DNA from: Pseudobdellovibrio exovorus JSS
GTDB taxonomy: Bacteria > Bdellovibrionota > Bdellovibrionia > Bdellovibrionales > Bdellovibrionaceae
Direction of reading: 5' to 3'
DNA length: 64,000 nucleotides
NCBI RefSeq assembly: GCF_000348725.1
Contig: NC_020813.1
Location: forward strand, 1,302,001-1,366,000
A program made the position numbers and the translations under genes. Shown here in pieces: positions 51,906-61,039 of this stretch (the first letter of the stretch is position 1; each line of letters opens with the position of its first letter). The notes below the pieces were generated by a model. It made no database searches and was not told the DNA's origin. It worked only from the letters and a program-made list of their open reading frames with translations.

Positions 51906-52343
51906 CAGATAATGTAAGAAATCGGGTTTTTTGCACCTAGCTATTGAAAAAAAGTGAAATTCTGACTTAAAAAATATCAAAATTTTAGCGTTTTTCCGAG
52001 GGAAACGAATTACAGGACTTAGGGCTTAATAATTTCATTTTTCAAAAGACCACATGCTTTATTTTTGGGCTAGGTGAAAATTTTTTTATTTTTTTTCTTT
52101 GCAACTTTAGAAAAAAACATACAGTCTTGAATACAAGATATAGCGCCTGATTGGTGATTTCGATACTACAGACACTAGATATAGTGGTGAGGTTAAGAGG
52201 TCGCGATAAGACGCACGACCAGGACGGTCAACTTAAATATTTTAAATAAATGATAACTAGACTTTAGACTTTTCGAGGTTTCTGAGGGGGAACCTTGCAG
52301 GGAATTTTTGTCTCAAAAGGACAAAACCATTAACGGAGGGGCA
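51906..52343 (+). other. 438-base leader region of nrdAB
   Basis: No coding signal seen. It is AT-rich, with a long T-run at 52080-52100, two NrdR-like boxes and CACCTAGC/GCTAGGTG (51934-51941 and 52069-52076) as a long-range 8-base inverted pair that may be chance. The promoter cannot be fixed; a TTGCAA at 52099 lacks a convincing -10. The last bases hold GGAGGGG for nrdA. Confidence 0.5.
52131..52187. promoter_or_regulatory. Two NrdR-like boxes
   Basis: Box 1 (52131-52146, ATACAAGATATAGCGC) and box 2 (52172-52187, ACACTAGATATAGTGG) match the NrdR consensus acaCwAtATaTwGtgt at about 12 and 14 of 16 positions. Centres are 41 bases apart, close to four helical turns. NrdR normally represses ribonucleotide reductase genes through tandem boxes. 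Position before nrdA supports this. Confidence 0.7.
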
Positions 52344-54758
52344 ATGGACATTCTTAAACGTGATCAAATGACATCAATGGGATTCGGCGCAGACGGAGGA
52401 ACAACTTCTCCTCATATTATGCGTGTAAAAAAACGCGATGGCACACTAGAGCCAGTCGATGTAACTAAGATCGTAGAACGCGTTAATCGTTGCTGCCAAG
52501 GTTTAGTTCAAGTTGATCCTCTTCGCGTGGCGACTAAAGCTATCAGCGGTCTATATGATGGCGCTACTACTAAAGAACTAGATAATCTTTGCATCCAAAC
52601 AGCATCTTTACTGATTGGCGAAGACCCTGAGTATTCAAGATTAGCGGCTCGTCTATTAGCCACTTATGTTGAAGAAGAAGTTAAGTCTCAAAAAATCGGT
52701 TCTTTTGCTGACTCTATCCAATTCGGCTTCAGCAATGGCCTATTATCACAAACGACTTATGACTTTGTTATGCAACACAAAACAGAGTTATGTGCAGCTA
52801 TCGAACACTACAAAACAGATCGTTTTGAGTATTTCGGCTTAAGAACAATCTATGATCGTTATCTTTTGAAAAACCCAACTTCTCGTCAGGTTTTTGAGAC
52901 ACCACAATACTTCTTTATGCGTGTAGCTTGTGGTCTTTCTACAAACCCAACAGAAGCTATCGAGTTCTATAAATTGATCTCGTCTCACGATTATTTACCA
53001 TCGACCCCTACCCTTTTTAACTCAGGTACAATGAGACCTCAAATGAGCTCATGTTATTTATTAGACTCTCCTGAAGATGATTTAAGATCTATCTATGACA
53101 AATACACTGATGTGGCTTTGTTATCTAAATTCGCTGGCGGTATCGGTCTAGCTTATCACCGCATTCGCTCTCGTGGTTCTTTAATCAAAGGTACAAATGG
53201 TCACTCTAATGGGATCGTTCCTTGGTTAAAAACTTTAGATTCATCTGTAGCCGCAGTAAATCAAGGTGGAAAACGTAAAGGTGCCGCTTGTGTTTACTTA
53301 GAATCATGGCATGCAGATATCGAAGAGTTCCTAGAACTAAGAGATAACACAGGCGACGAAGCTAAACGTACACATAACATCAATATCGCTAACTGGATTC
53401 CAGACTTATTCATGAAGCGCGTTGAAGCTGATGCTCAGTGGTCTTTATTTGATCCGCGCGTAGTTCCTCATTTCACAGACCTTTTCGGAGCTGAATTCGA
53501 ACAGGCTTATGTAGAAGCTGAAGACAAAAAACTTTATTACAAGCAAGTGCCAGCTCGTGATCTTTATTCACGTATGATGAAAACATTGGCACAAACTGGT
53601 AATGGTTGGATGACGTACAAAGACGCTTCTAATATGAAGTCAAATCAGACTGGTCGCCCTGAAAATGTAATCCATCTTTCAAATCTATGCACAGAAATCT
53701 TAGAAGTTACTTCTAAAGACGAAACTGCAGTATGTAACTTGGGTTCAGTAAATCTTGGTCGTCACATTGTTAATGGACAATTTGATTTCGAAAAATTAGC
53801 AAAAACAGTTAAAACTGCTTTGAAATTTTTAGATCGCGTTGTTGATATCAATTTCTATCCAATTAACTCTGCAGCGTCTTCAAACAATCGCTGGAGACCC
53901 GTTGGTCTAGGTTTGATGGGTCTTCAAGATGCTTTCTTCCAACTTAAACTTCCTTTTGACTCTGCTGCTGCACAAAAACTTTCAGCTCAGATTCAAGAAG
54001 AGATCTACTTCCACGCTTTAACAGCAAGTGTTGATTTAGCTGAGGAGTTCGGTGCTCACCCCAATTTCTCTGAAACACGTGCAGCACAAGGTGCGTTCCA
54101 GTTTGAATTGTGGGGCGTTAAACCAACAGACACGGCTCGCTGGGAAGCTTTACGTGCAAGAATGTTGAAGCATGGTTTAAGAAACTCATTGATGATTGCA
54201 ATTGCTCCAACAGCAACTATCGCATCAATTGTTGGTTGCTATGAAGCAACTGAACCTCAAGTTTCAAATCTATTCAAAAGAGAAACTCTTTCTGGTGAGT
54301 TCTTGCAAATCAATCGCTACTTAGTAAGTGATTTGAAAGCTAAAGGTTTGTGGAACGAAGATGTTAGAAATGAAATTAAAATGAATGAAGGTTCTATTCA
54401 AGATGTTGCTATTATCCCGCAAGATCTAAAAGACCTTTATCGTACAGTTTGGGAAGTTCCAATGAAATCATTGATTGATATGGCCGCTGATCGTGGGGCG
54501 TTCATCGACCAATCACAATCTTTGAATCTTTTCATGGAATCACCAACTATCGGAAAGCTTTCTTCTATGTACATGTATGCATGGAAAAAAGGTTTAAAAA
54601 CGACTTATTACTTACGCTCGCGTCCAGCTACATCGATCGCGAAAACTACAGTAAAGAAAACACCAGCAGCAACTGAAGCTCCTAAAAAAGAGTACACAGA
54701 TGCCGAAGTGATTGCTTGTAGTTTAGAGAATCCAGAAGCTTGCGAAGCGTGCCAATAA
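52344..54758 (+). CDS. nrdA: Ribonucleoside-diphosphate reductase, alpha subunit
   Basis: 804 residues from ATG 52344, with GGAGGGG upstream; a TTG at 52308 is rejected. N-terminal ATP-cone (MRVKKRDGTLEPVDVTKIV), then substrate site with Cys in SSCYLLDSPEDD, NLCTEILEV and AVCNLGSVNL. The C-terminal redox pair is in CEACQ. Class I large subunit. Regulated by NrdR probably, from the boxes upstream. Followed by nrdB after 29 bases. Confidence 0.98.
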   Translation: MDILKRDQMTSMGFGADGGTTSPHIMRVKKRDGTLEPVDVTKIVERVNRCCQGLVQVDPLRVATKAISGLYDGATTKELDNLCIQTASLLIGEDPEYSRLAARLLATYVEEEVKSQKIGSFADSIQFGFSNGLLSQTTYDFVMQHKTELCAAIEHYKTDRFEYFGLRTIYDRYLLKNPTSRQVFETPQYFFMRVACGLSTNPTEAIEFYKLISSHDYLPSTPTLFNSGTMRPQMSSCYLLDSPEDDLRSIYDKYTDVALLSKFAGGIGLAYHRIRSRGSLIKGTNGHSNGIVPWLKTLDSSVAAVNQGGKRKGAACVYLESWHADIEEFLELRDNTGDEAKRTHNINIANWIPDLFMKRVEADAQWSLFDPRVVPHFTDLFGAEFEQAYVEAEDKKLYYKQVPARDLYSRMMKTLAQTGNGWMTYKDASNMKSNQTGRPENVIHLSNLCTEILEVTSKDETAVCNLGSVNLGRHIVNGQFDFEKLAKTVKTALKFLDRVVDINFYPINSAASSNNRWRPVGLGLMGLQDAFFQLKLPFDSAAAQKLSAQIQEEIYFHALTASVDLAEEFGAHPNFSETRAAQGAFQFELWGVKPTDTARWEALRARMLKHGLRNSLMIAIAPTATIASIVGCYEATEPQVSNLFKRETLSGEFLQINRYLVSDLKAKGLWNEDVRNEIKMNEGSIQDVAIIPQDLKDLYRTVWEVPMKSLIDMAADRGAFIDQSQSLNLFMESPTIGKLSSMYMYAWKKGLKTTYYLRSRPATSIAKTTVKKTPAATEAPKKEYTDAEVIACSLENPEACEACQ

Positions 54759-54787
54759 ATTAAATAAATTTGTTTTCGGAGGGGAAA

Positions 54788-55786
54788 ATGATTTTAGATC
54801 CAGGGTTTGACTTAACATTAAGACCAATGAAGTATCCGATTTTTTTCGAAATGTATAAAAACGGAATTAAAAATACATGGACAGTTGATGAAGTTGATTT
54901 CTCAACTGACCTTGTAGACTTGAACTCAAAAATGACTGATGCAGAAAAGCACTTGATTCATCGTCTAGTAGCTTTTTTCGCCACAGGTGACTCTATTGTT
55001 GCTAACAATTTAGTTCTGAACTTGTACAAACATATTAACTCTCCGGAAGCGCGCCTTTATTTAAGCCGTCAGCTTTACGAAGAAGCGTTACACGTACAAT
55101 TTTATCTAACTTTATTAGATAGCTACATTCCACACCCAGACGAACGCGCCAAAGCTTTCTCTGCAGTTGAAAACATCCCATCTATTAAGAAAAAAGCAGA
55201 CTTCTGCTTCAAATGGATGGACTCAATCAACGAGATTAATGAAATCAGAAGCCCTGAAGACAAACGTAAGTTCTTAATGAACTTGATCTGCTTTGCAACT
55301 TGTATCGAAGGTATGTTCTTCTTCGCTGCTTTTGCATACGTTTACTTCTTAAGATCTAAAGGTCTTCTTGCTGGTTTAGCATCTGGAACAAACTGGGTTT
55401 TCCGTGACGAAAGCATGCATATGGCATTCGCGATGAAAGTTATCGAAACTGTTCGTAAAGAAGACCCAACAATCTTCAATGAACAAATGGAAGATATGAT
55501 TGTTCAAATGTTAGAAGATGCAATCGATTGCGAAATGACTTTCGCTGAAGATTTACTAACAAATGGTATCGCAGGTCTTTCTTTAAATGATATGCGCCAA
55601 TACTTAGAGTATATCGCAGATCAACGTCTAGAAAGCTTGAATATTCCAGCTCGTTACAACACGAAAAATCCTTTCGCTTTCATGGAATTACAAGACATGC
55701 AAGAGTTAGCGAATTTCTTCGAAAGACGAGTTTCAGCTTACCAAGTTGGAGTTTCTGGAGCTGTTAGCTTCGACGAGAGCTTCTAA
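54788..55786 (+). CDS. nrdB: Ribonucleoside-diphosphate reductase, beta subunit
   Basis: 332 residues from ATG 54788 (GGAGGGG); TTG 54770 is rejected. Metal ligands and tyrosyl radical: E99-A-L-H102-V-Q-F-Y106, the same spacing as Glu115-His118-Tyr122 of E. coli NrdB, so a class Ia-type radical Tyr is present. It generates the radical for NrdA. Confidence 0.98.
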   Translation: MILDPGFDLTLRPMKYPIFFEMYKNGIKNTWTVDEVDFSTDLVDLNSKMTDAEKHLIHRLVAFFATGDSIVANNLVLNLYKHINSPEARLYLSRQLYEEALHVQFYLTLLDSYIPHPDERAKAFSAVENIPSIKKKADFCFKWMDSINEINEIRSPEDKRKFLMNLICFATCIEGMFFFAAFAYVYFLRSKGLLAGLASGTNWVFRDESMHMAFAMKVIETVRKEDPTIFNEQMEDMIVQMLEDAIDCEMTFAEDLLTNGIAGLSLNDMRQYLEYIADQRLESLNIPARYNTKNPFAFMELQDMQELANFFERRVSAYQVGVSGAVSFDESF

Positions 55787-55811
55787 TACTGAATTTTACT
55801 ATTCATGAGTT

Positions 55812-57422
55812 CTACTGAGCGGCAGGTGGTCGGCACGATACGATGTTCGACCACTTTCCGACTTGACCATAACCCACTTCACGTGTGGCTATATAATAAG
55901 TTACCCCAGGTGTTAAATTTGTTAAGTTACACCCTTGCGGCGTAATCCCACCACAAAATGCAGTCCCATCAACAAAAGCCGTTCCATTTCCAGCAACACC
56001 AGTCCAACCAGCAGATGTAGAATAACCCCACTGAGTCACAACCGTTCCTGTAGAAAAACCCGGATTAAATCTATCAATCATTGTTAAGTAGCATGTTCCA
56101 ACAGCGGGCCCCGGTGTCGCAGGTGTTGTTGTCGGTGTGGCTGCAGATGTGATACTCGGCTGCGGTAACTCACACGCCGCCGTGTTCGATGTCACCGTCG
56201 GTCTATTGGCCGGAGCGTAATAAAAATTATTATCTGTCGCAGACAAAGTATACGTGTATCTCACTCCCGCGATTAAACCCGCCACTACAGATGGATTGTG
56301 TGTTGCTAAGGAATTGTCATCCCGCCATTCGTAGACGGAATCTCCAATCGTCGTCACTGTTGTGCTGCGATTACTGAAAAGATTTGTATTTGCAGTCGTC
56401 CCTATAGAATCTGTAAAGCTACGATTTAATGTGTACAACACATTTGGATTAAATCTTGTCGGAGACATCTTAACAGTACATGCAAAGTTAGGATTATCTG
56501 AGGTAATGCTATCAATACTTGGAACTGTTAACCCGCGATCTACTACTAAACGGCTCCAGCCCGTATCGGCCAAGATCCCATCTAGAGTTCTGAGTTTAAA
56601 GCGAACTGTATATTTCTGATTAGGTAGTCCCGCAGTTGGATTCACTAAGATTCGGCCTAGCTTTACTGAAAAACCAAAGCGTCCATTGTGACACTGAGGA
56701 AAACTTCTTTCCACTGGAAGTCCCGCATCTTCGGTGATTCCAATTCCTTTCGTCACAGTAAAACAATTGCGCGTATTATTTGTTGCAATAGGCGTCGCCA
56801 AAGATGGCACTACCGTTACATAACTGTCAGAAAACTGCGGCGGCACACTGCTATCCGTTGAACGCACAACCACACTTCCTGGCGTTGGCCCTGCGATGAA
56901 AGCTCCTGTTGAAGCATTGATTAGTGAAGTTCCCGTCGTATCAGTATCAGCAATAACTGAGTAAGTGTAAGGAGGAGTTCCTGTTCCCGCGATACTTGAA
57001 AAGCTGTAAGCTCCACCTGTTTGAATCACAAGCGAGTAAGGATTTAATGTATTGTGTGACAGTTCTAATCCACTTTTTTGCGTACTTGCAGAAGTATCCA
57101 AACAGCGATTGCTGACCGCATTTGAAATATAAGGGTCTTGAGTCTCGTCCTCGCCAGCAAAAACTTCCACAAGGATGCGGTTATTTCTGCGATTTAGATC
57201 TTTACAACTGCCTGTAATTTCAATTTGATCAGAATGATCTATACTCAATGCCAGTGTGGTATTGTCAGCTTGGATATCTAACTGACCTTCCGTTGTCGTT
57301 CCACCCGAGTTATCCGTTGGTAAAACCTGTGACCCTGAAGTCAAAAGAGACGTTCCAACAGGCTGACTACAACCTATTAGAAATACAGATAAAACAGCGA
57401 AAAAGAACGGCTTGGTTTTCAC
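55812..57422 (-). CDS. Large lipoprotein with Ig/FN3-like strand repeats
   Basis: 536 residues from a GTG start at 57422. Lipobox at FLIGCSQPV. The body is Thr/Ser/Gly-rich beta sheet with Ig/fibronectin-like segments (RYTYTLSATDNNFYYAPA, GVTYYIATREVG). Cysteine pairs are scattered. A cell-surface adhesin or stalk is possible; no catalytic motif is seen. GATAAA at 57434-57429 abuts the start and there is no ribosome site. Confidence 0.72.
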   Translation of the reverse strand: MKTKPFFFAVLSVFLIGCSQPVGTSLLTSGSQVLPTDNSGGTTTEGQLDIQADNTTLALSIDHSDQIEITGSCKDLNRRNNRILVEVFAGEDETQDPYISNAVSNRCLDTSASTQKSGLELSHNTLNPYSLVIQTGGAYSFSSIAGTGTPPYTYSVIADTDTTGTSLINASTGAFIAGPTPGSVVVRSTDSSVPPQFSDSYVTVVPSLATPIATNNTRNCFTVTKGIGITEDAGLPVERSFPQCHNGRFGFSVKLGRILVNPTAGLPNQKYTVRFKLRTLDGILADTGWSRLVVDRGLTVPSIDSITSDNPNFACTVKMSPTRFNPNVLYTLNRSFTDSIGTTANTNLFSNRSTTVTTIGDSVYEWRDDNSLATHNPSVVAGLIAGVRYTYTLSATDNNFYYAPANRPTVTSNTAACELPQPSITSAATPTTTPATPGPAVGTCYLTMIDRFNPGFSTGTVVTQWGYSTSAGWTGVAGNGTAFVDGTAFCGGITPQGCNLTNLTPGVTYYIATREVGYGQVGKWSNIVSCRPPAAQ

Positions 57423-57428
57423 AGTTCT

Positions 57429-57457
57429 TTTATCGGAATAACTTTGATTTTAGTTAA
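57429..57457 (-). promoter_or_regulatory. Promoter abutting the 57422 GTG start
   Basis: On the minus strand: TTAACT at 57457-57452 (4 of 6), 17-base spacer, GATAAA at 57434-57429 (4 of 6), 6 bases to the GTG at 57422. No Shine-Dalgarno sequence. It follows the scpB terminator hairpin. Confidence 0.45.
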
Positions 57458-57460
57458 ATA

Positions 57461-57485
57461 GAAGTGTCTCGATTTAAGACACTTC
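57461..57485 (-). terminator. Terminator-like hairpin after scpB
   Basis: GAAGTGTCT-CGATTTA-AGACACTTC, a perfect 9-base stem with a 7-base loop, 26 bases after the scpB stop, followed on the minus strand by TATTTAACTAAAATC. Good stem, moderate U-tract. Confidence 0.6.
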
Positions 57486-57510
57486 CCCTATAGATTTGCT
57501 ATGAAGATAG

Positions 57511-58971
57511 CTAAACTAGACCTTCTTCTGAGGTTTCACCATCTTCTTCACCATAGAATGGGATCTCGTCTTCGATGTGCCCTTCGGTTTCCTCAACGTC
57601 TTCGGCAAACTCTAGACCTTCAGTTTCTTCTGAGAACTCCAGAGTTTCCACAACATCAGATCCCTCGTCAGCCCCAGCAGATACTTCCGCCTCGCTAGTG
57701 CTTTCAGCACCCTCTTCGGCTTCGGCTAACAGTTCCGTTACATCAGTGGCTTCACTTCCATCTGTCATTTCAGTCGAAGTCGCTTCTGTAGTAGCGCCAT
57801 TTTCAGCGGCTAAACGAGCTTCCTCGTAACGCTTTAACCAATTGATATCTTTTTTAGGAACTTCTTCGCCTACGGCCATTGCATCGCGAATATCTTGCGC
57901 TCTTTCTTCGTCGCGTTTCATTTTTTGTCTTTGTTTTTCTTGCTCAAAGAAATCAGACGATGTTGAAATCGCAGTCAATTGATCTTCAATTTCACCTAGC
58001 TCTTCTTCACCTTGAGAATAGCTGACGTCTTTAACTTCTGTCGCCATGCTATCTGTCACCATAGAAAGAGTTGGTTTTTCTTCTGGCTCTTCACCGATAC
58101 CCTCAGGCAATAACTCATCAATTTGTGATAATGTTGGCAACTCTTTTAAATTACGTAATCCGAAGATTTCTAAAAAGCGACGAGTCGTTCCGTATTGCAT
58201 TGGTTTACCCGGTAGGTTTTCTGCCTTACCTTCAAAACTCACCAAGCCTTTTTCCATTAAGGCGCGCAAAAGATGCCCTGACTCAACTCCACGGATTTGG
58301 TCGACTTCCATTTTTACTACTGGCTGCTTGTAAGCCACAATAGCTAATGTTTCCAAGGCCGGCCCAGAAAGCTTGAACGCACGTGTTTTCACCGTACGCT
58401 TAAGGAAATTCATATTATCTACTTTGGTGCGGATTTGATATCCACCTGTAACTTCTTCCAAAGCTACACCACGTCTACCCCCCGCATATTCAACTGCAAT
58501 GGCATCGATAGCACGTTTGATTTTTTCTTTTTTTACAGTCGTACCTTTAAAAACTTGCTGAATCGAAGCAAAACTCACAGGTCTATCTGAGGCAAATAAA
58601 ATACTTTCAACAATACTTTCGATTTGCTCATCTTCAACAAATTCAAGATCTTCAATTTGAGCCGCTTCATAGCCATCTAGTTCCGAACCTTCAACATCAA
58701 CAGCCATATCTTCAGATTCTGCATCTGCTGATAAAGCTGCCTCATCTTCAACTTCTGCTTCAGGTAAAAAGCCTTCAGTTTCAATTTCTTCTGCAAGAAA
58801 TATAGAGGCTTCTGTTTCCACATCGGCCGCAGTTACAGCTTCAATTTCATTGACGTCTTCTGACTGGGCTTGCATGTCTTCCATGCCAGCTTCTGTCATT
58901 TCTAAATTTGTATCTTGCTCAGTGGTCATATCTTGCTCTTCTGTTAAAGATTTTTTGTTTTTCTTTCCCAT
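57511..58971 (-). CDS. scpB: Chromosome segregation/condensation protein ScpB
   Basis: 486 residues. The winged-helix core (about 115-295, IESIVESILFASDRPVSF to FGLRNLKELPTL) is flanked by about 115 acidic residues at the N-terminus and about 190 at the C-terminus. ScpB is normally about 180-250 residues, so this is nearly doubled. It works with ScpA and SMC. AAGGAG precedes the ATG. A hairpin follows the stop. Confidence 0.95.
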   Translation of the reverse strand: MGKKNKKSLTEEQDMTTEQDTNLEMTEAGMEDMQAQSEDVNEIEAVTAADVETEASIFLAEEIETEGFLPEAEVEDEAALSADAESEDMAVDVEGSELDGYEAAQIEDLEFVEDEQIESIVESILFASDRPVSFASIQQVFKGTTVKKEKIKRAIDAIAVEYAGGRRGVALEEVTGGYQIRTKVDNMNFLKRTVKTRAFKLSGPALETLAIVAYKQPVVKMEVDQIRGVESGHLLRALMEKGLVSFEGKAENLPGKPMQYGTTRRFLEIFGLRNLKELPTLSQIDELLPEGIGEEPEEKPTLSMVTDSMATEVKDVSYSQGEEELGEIEDQLTAISTSSDFFEQEKQRQKMKRDEERAQDIRDAMAVGEEVPKKDINWLKRYEEARLAAENGATTEATSTEMTDGSEATDVTELLAEAEEGAESTSEAEVSAGADEGSDVVETLEFSEETEGLEFAEDVEETEGHIEDEIPFYGEEDGETSEEGLV

Positions 58972-58981
58972 TATCTACTCC

Positions 58982-60025
58982 TTAAACCACTGCCTCAGGG
59001 TCCTGAGGTGTTTCTTCTGATGATGAATCTAAATCCATTTCCGCGGCTAAAATCTCTTCATCTGTAGCCATTTCTTCTTCTACAAAATCCAAGTTTAAAT
59101 CTGAGCCCGACTCAAGAGCCAACGCAATTGCATCTTCGCCCATAGCTTCTGTTGAATTCATTTCTTCTTCTACTGCTGTGGCGATCTCTTCCGCCTCTAA
59201 AGCTTGTGCTTGAGCTGCGCGATTAAATAGATTGTCGGCCACTTCTTCATTGTTGATTTGCCCATATTCTTCTACGCGTGATAAAACATCGCCTTCGATA
59301 GCTTTTTTACCCTGAATGTGGATGTCACCATAAACATCTGTTTGGTATAAAGAGACAAAGCCCAATTTACCTAATTCAAGTAAAGACAAAAAGGTGATAA
59401 GCGCCTGTCTAGATTTTTGGACTTGATCCGTAACTTTATCTGACAGCAGCTCAACCATGCGCAAAGACGAGCCCGGTCGTAATACATCTTTAAGTTCTAA
59501 GATACGAGACGATATCGATTGTAGTTTAACCGACACCTTATGAACTTTTTTAGTCAAAGTTTTTAAAGCTTTACGATAAGACCCTATCAAAGAAAATAGT
59601 GCATTTTCCTCAAGCTCGATTTCGTTATCATCTACTTCGAGTTTTTCACGAATACCACGGGCCCACACATCACGATTTAATAACGTACGATCATAAAGTG
59701 ACTTTGCTGCCTCTTTAAATTTTTCATATTCCAATAGCTTTTGAACAAGTTCTTTTCTTGGATCTTCTTGTTCGACCACTTCACCATTTTCATCATATTG
59801 CGGAAGCAACATACGCGACTTGATTTGAATAAGCGTAGAAGCCATCGCGATAAAGTCCCCAGCCACTTCAAGATCAAACTCTTTCATCAGCTTGATATAT
59901 TCAAAGTACTGTTTTGTGATTTCTACGATATTGATATTAAAAATATCCATCTCTTCTTTACGAATTAAGTAAAGAAGTAGATCCAAAGGACCTTCAAACT
60001 GTTGTAACTGAACGCGAATACTCAT
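58982..60025 (-). CDS. scpA: Chromosome segregation/condensation protein ScpA
   Basis: 347 residues, kleisin subunit. FEGPLDLLLYLIRKEEMDI is the N-terminal signature; winged helix near residues 180-260. The last 75 residues form an acidic tail (ATAVEEEMNSTEAM and later runs) that most ScpA proteins lack. GGGAG precedes the ATG. The gene is 10 bases from scpB. Confidence 0.96.
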   Translation of the reverse strand: MSIRVQLQQFEGPLDLLLYLIRKEEMDIFNINIVEITKQYFEYIKLMKEFDLEVAGDFIAMASTLIQIKSRMLLPQYDENGEVVEQEDPRKELVQKLLEYEKFKEAAKSLYDRTLLNRDVWARGIREKLEVDDNEIELEENALFSLIGSYRKALKTLTKKVHKVSVKLQSISSRILELKDVLRPGSSLRMVELLSDKVTDQVQKSRQALITFLSLLELGKLGFVSLYQTDVYGDIHIQGKKAIEGDVLSRVEEYGQINNEEVADNLFNRAAQAQALEAEEIATAVEEEMNSTEAMGEDAIALALESGSDLNLDFVEEEMATDEEILAAEMDLDSSSEETPQDPEAVV

Positions 60026-60201
60026 TTAGCTCCCTTTTGGCCCTTTTCTGGTTTCAAAACCACAAAAGAAGACCGCTCGGATTACTCTTGATTCCTTTTA
60101 GTACCCCGCGTCCGTACGAGCTAAAATGCATCCTGCAAATGACATTGAAGCAAGCCGTTAGTCCTAATTCAACAAAATTCGTACTATTTTTAAGACTCTT
60201 T

Positions 60202-60243
60202 TTTATGCAAAAAGAAAGAGGAATTTCAGAGCAGAAATTCCTC
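60202..60243 (-). terminator. Intrinsic terminator of the M50 gene
   Basis: GAGGAATTTC-AGAGCA-GAAATTCCTC, a perfect 10-base stem and 6-base loop (60218-60243), followed on the minus strand by a U-rich tract TTTCTTTTTG (60217-60208). It is 35 bases after the M50 stop. Confidence 0.8.
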
Positions 60244-60277
60244 AGAATCCAGATAAAAAGCAGTTAAAAATTTAAAG

Positions 60278-60931
60278 CTAGGCAGCCCCAGCAAAAGACA
60301 TTAAAAATCTGAAGGAAGCGAAGACGGGAATTGATAAAATCTTTAGCATTCCTGTAAAGATCAGAACCATTAAAATAATTCCAGACAAATGCTCATTCTG
60401 TTCCAGCTTGTAATTCAGCGATGGAGGTAAAAACCTCGCCAATACTTTACCGCCATCCAAAGGATGAATCGGCAGCATATTAAAAATAGCCAAAAATAGA
60501 TTAATCAGAACAAATGTTTGCGCGATTTCAAATACGTATCGCGAGTAAGATCCTAAAAAACCATATCGTATAGCAAAAAACATGAACACTGTTGCCAAAA
60601 TAGCCAATAAAACATTCGATGCAGGCCCCGCTATGGCAATCCAAAACATGTCACTTCGAACATTCTTCAAATTACGAGGATTCACTGGGACCGGTTTGGC
60701 CCAGCCAAAGAAAATAGGCAGCTTAAAAATAATAGCCGCCATAGGAAGTAGCACTGTTCCCACCATATCTGCGTGGGCCATAGGATTCAATGTTAAGCGA
60801 CCTAGCTGTTCTGCTGTGTTGTCACCTCTCCATTTAGCCACTAAGCCATGGGCAAACTCGTGAAAACATAAAGCAAATAAAAAAGGCACGTACAAAAGCG
60901 CTAATTTTCCGCCGATTTCAACTAAATCCAT
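60278..60931 (-). CDS. Site-2-type M50 metalloprotease
   Basis: 217 residues, four to six membrane segments. The zinc site is HEFAHGLVAKWRGD (about 24-37) and the C-terminal Asp motif is HPLDGGKVLARF. No PDZ domain, so a short S2P-like family. Such proteins often neighbour scpA. Ends with a strong terminator. GGAG precedes the ATG. Confidence 0.9.
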   Translation of the reverse strand: MDLVEIGGKLALLYVPFLFALCFHEFAHGLVAKWRGDNTAEQLGRLTLNPMAHADMVGTVLLPMAAIIFKLPIFFGWAKPVPVNPRNLKNVRSDMFWIAIAGPASNVLLAILATVFMFFAIRYGFLGSYSRYVFEIAQTFVLINLFLAIFNMLPIHPLDGGKVLARFLPPSLNYKLEQNEHLSGIILMVLIFTGMLKILSIPVFASFRFLMSFAGAA

Positions 60932-61003
60932 ATAGGCTCCTAGAGTTCAGTGTTGGCCCAGCTTAAACAGAAGACCTAATAGCTGTCGAGAAAAACTCTT
61001 CTG

Positions 61004-61032
61004 TTGCTCGCCTGTCATTCAGGTATTATACC
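61004..61032 (+). promoter_or_regulatory. Candidate promoter abutting the globin start
   Basis: TTGCTC at 61004-61009, 17-base spacer, TATACC at 61027-61032, 7 bases before the ATG at 61040. Weak -35. No Shine-Dalgarno sequence precedes the ATG. Confidence 0.3.
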
Positions 61033-61039
61033 ACTTTCC

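Noticed and set aside
51934-52076. Long-range CACCTAGC/GCTAGGTG pair as a riboswitch stem
   Set aside because: Only 8 bases, 127 bases apart, in AT-rich sequence. Chance is likely; no known ligand-binding core is seen.
52308-52343. Upstream TTG start of nrdA
   Set aside because: No ribosome site; GGAGGGG is correctly placed for ATG 52344.
57575-57829. Plus-strand Ser-rich open frame opposite scpB
   Set aside because: It is the complement of the acidic ScpB tail; Ser-rich composition follows from the Glu codons on the other strand.
60037-60267. A 76-residue plus-strand open frame upstream of scpA
   Set aside because: It lies across the scpA promoter region and the terminator hairpin, has no ribosome site and no protein-like composition.
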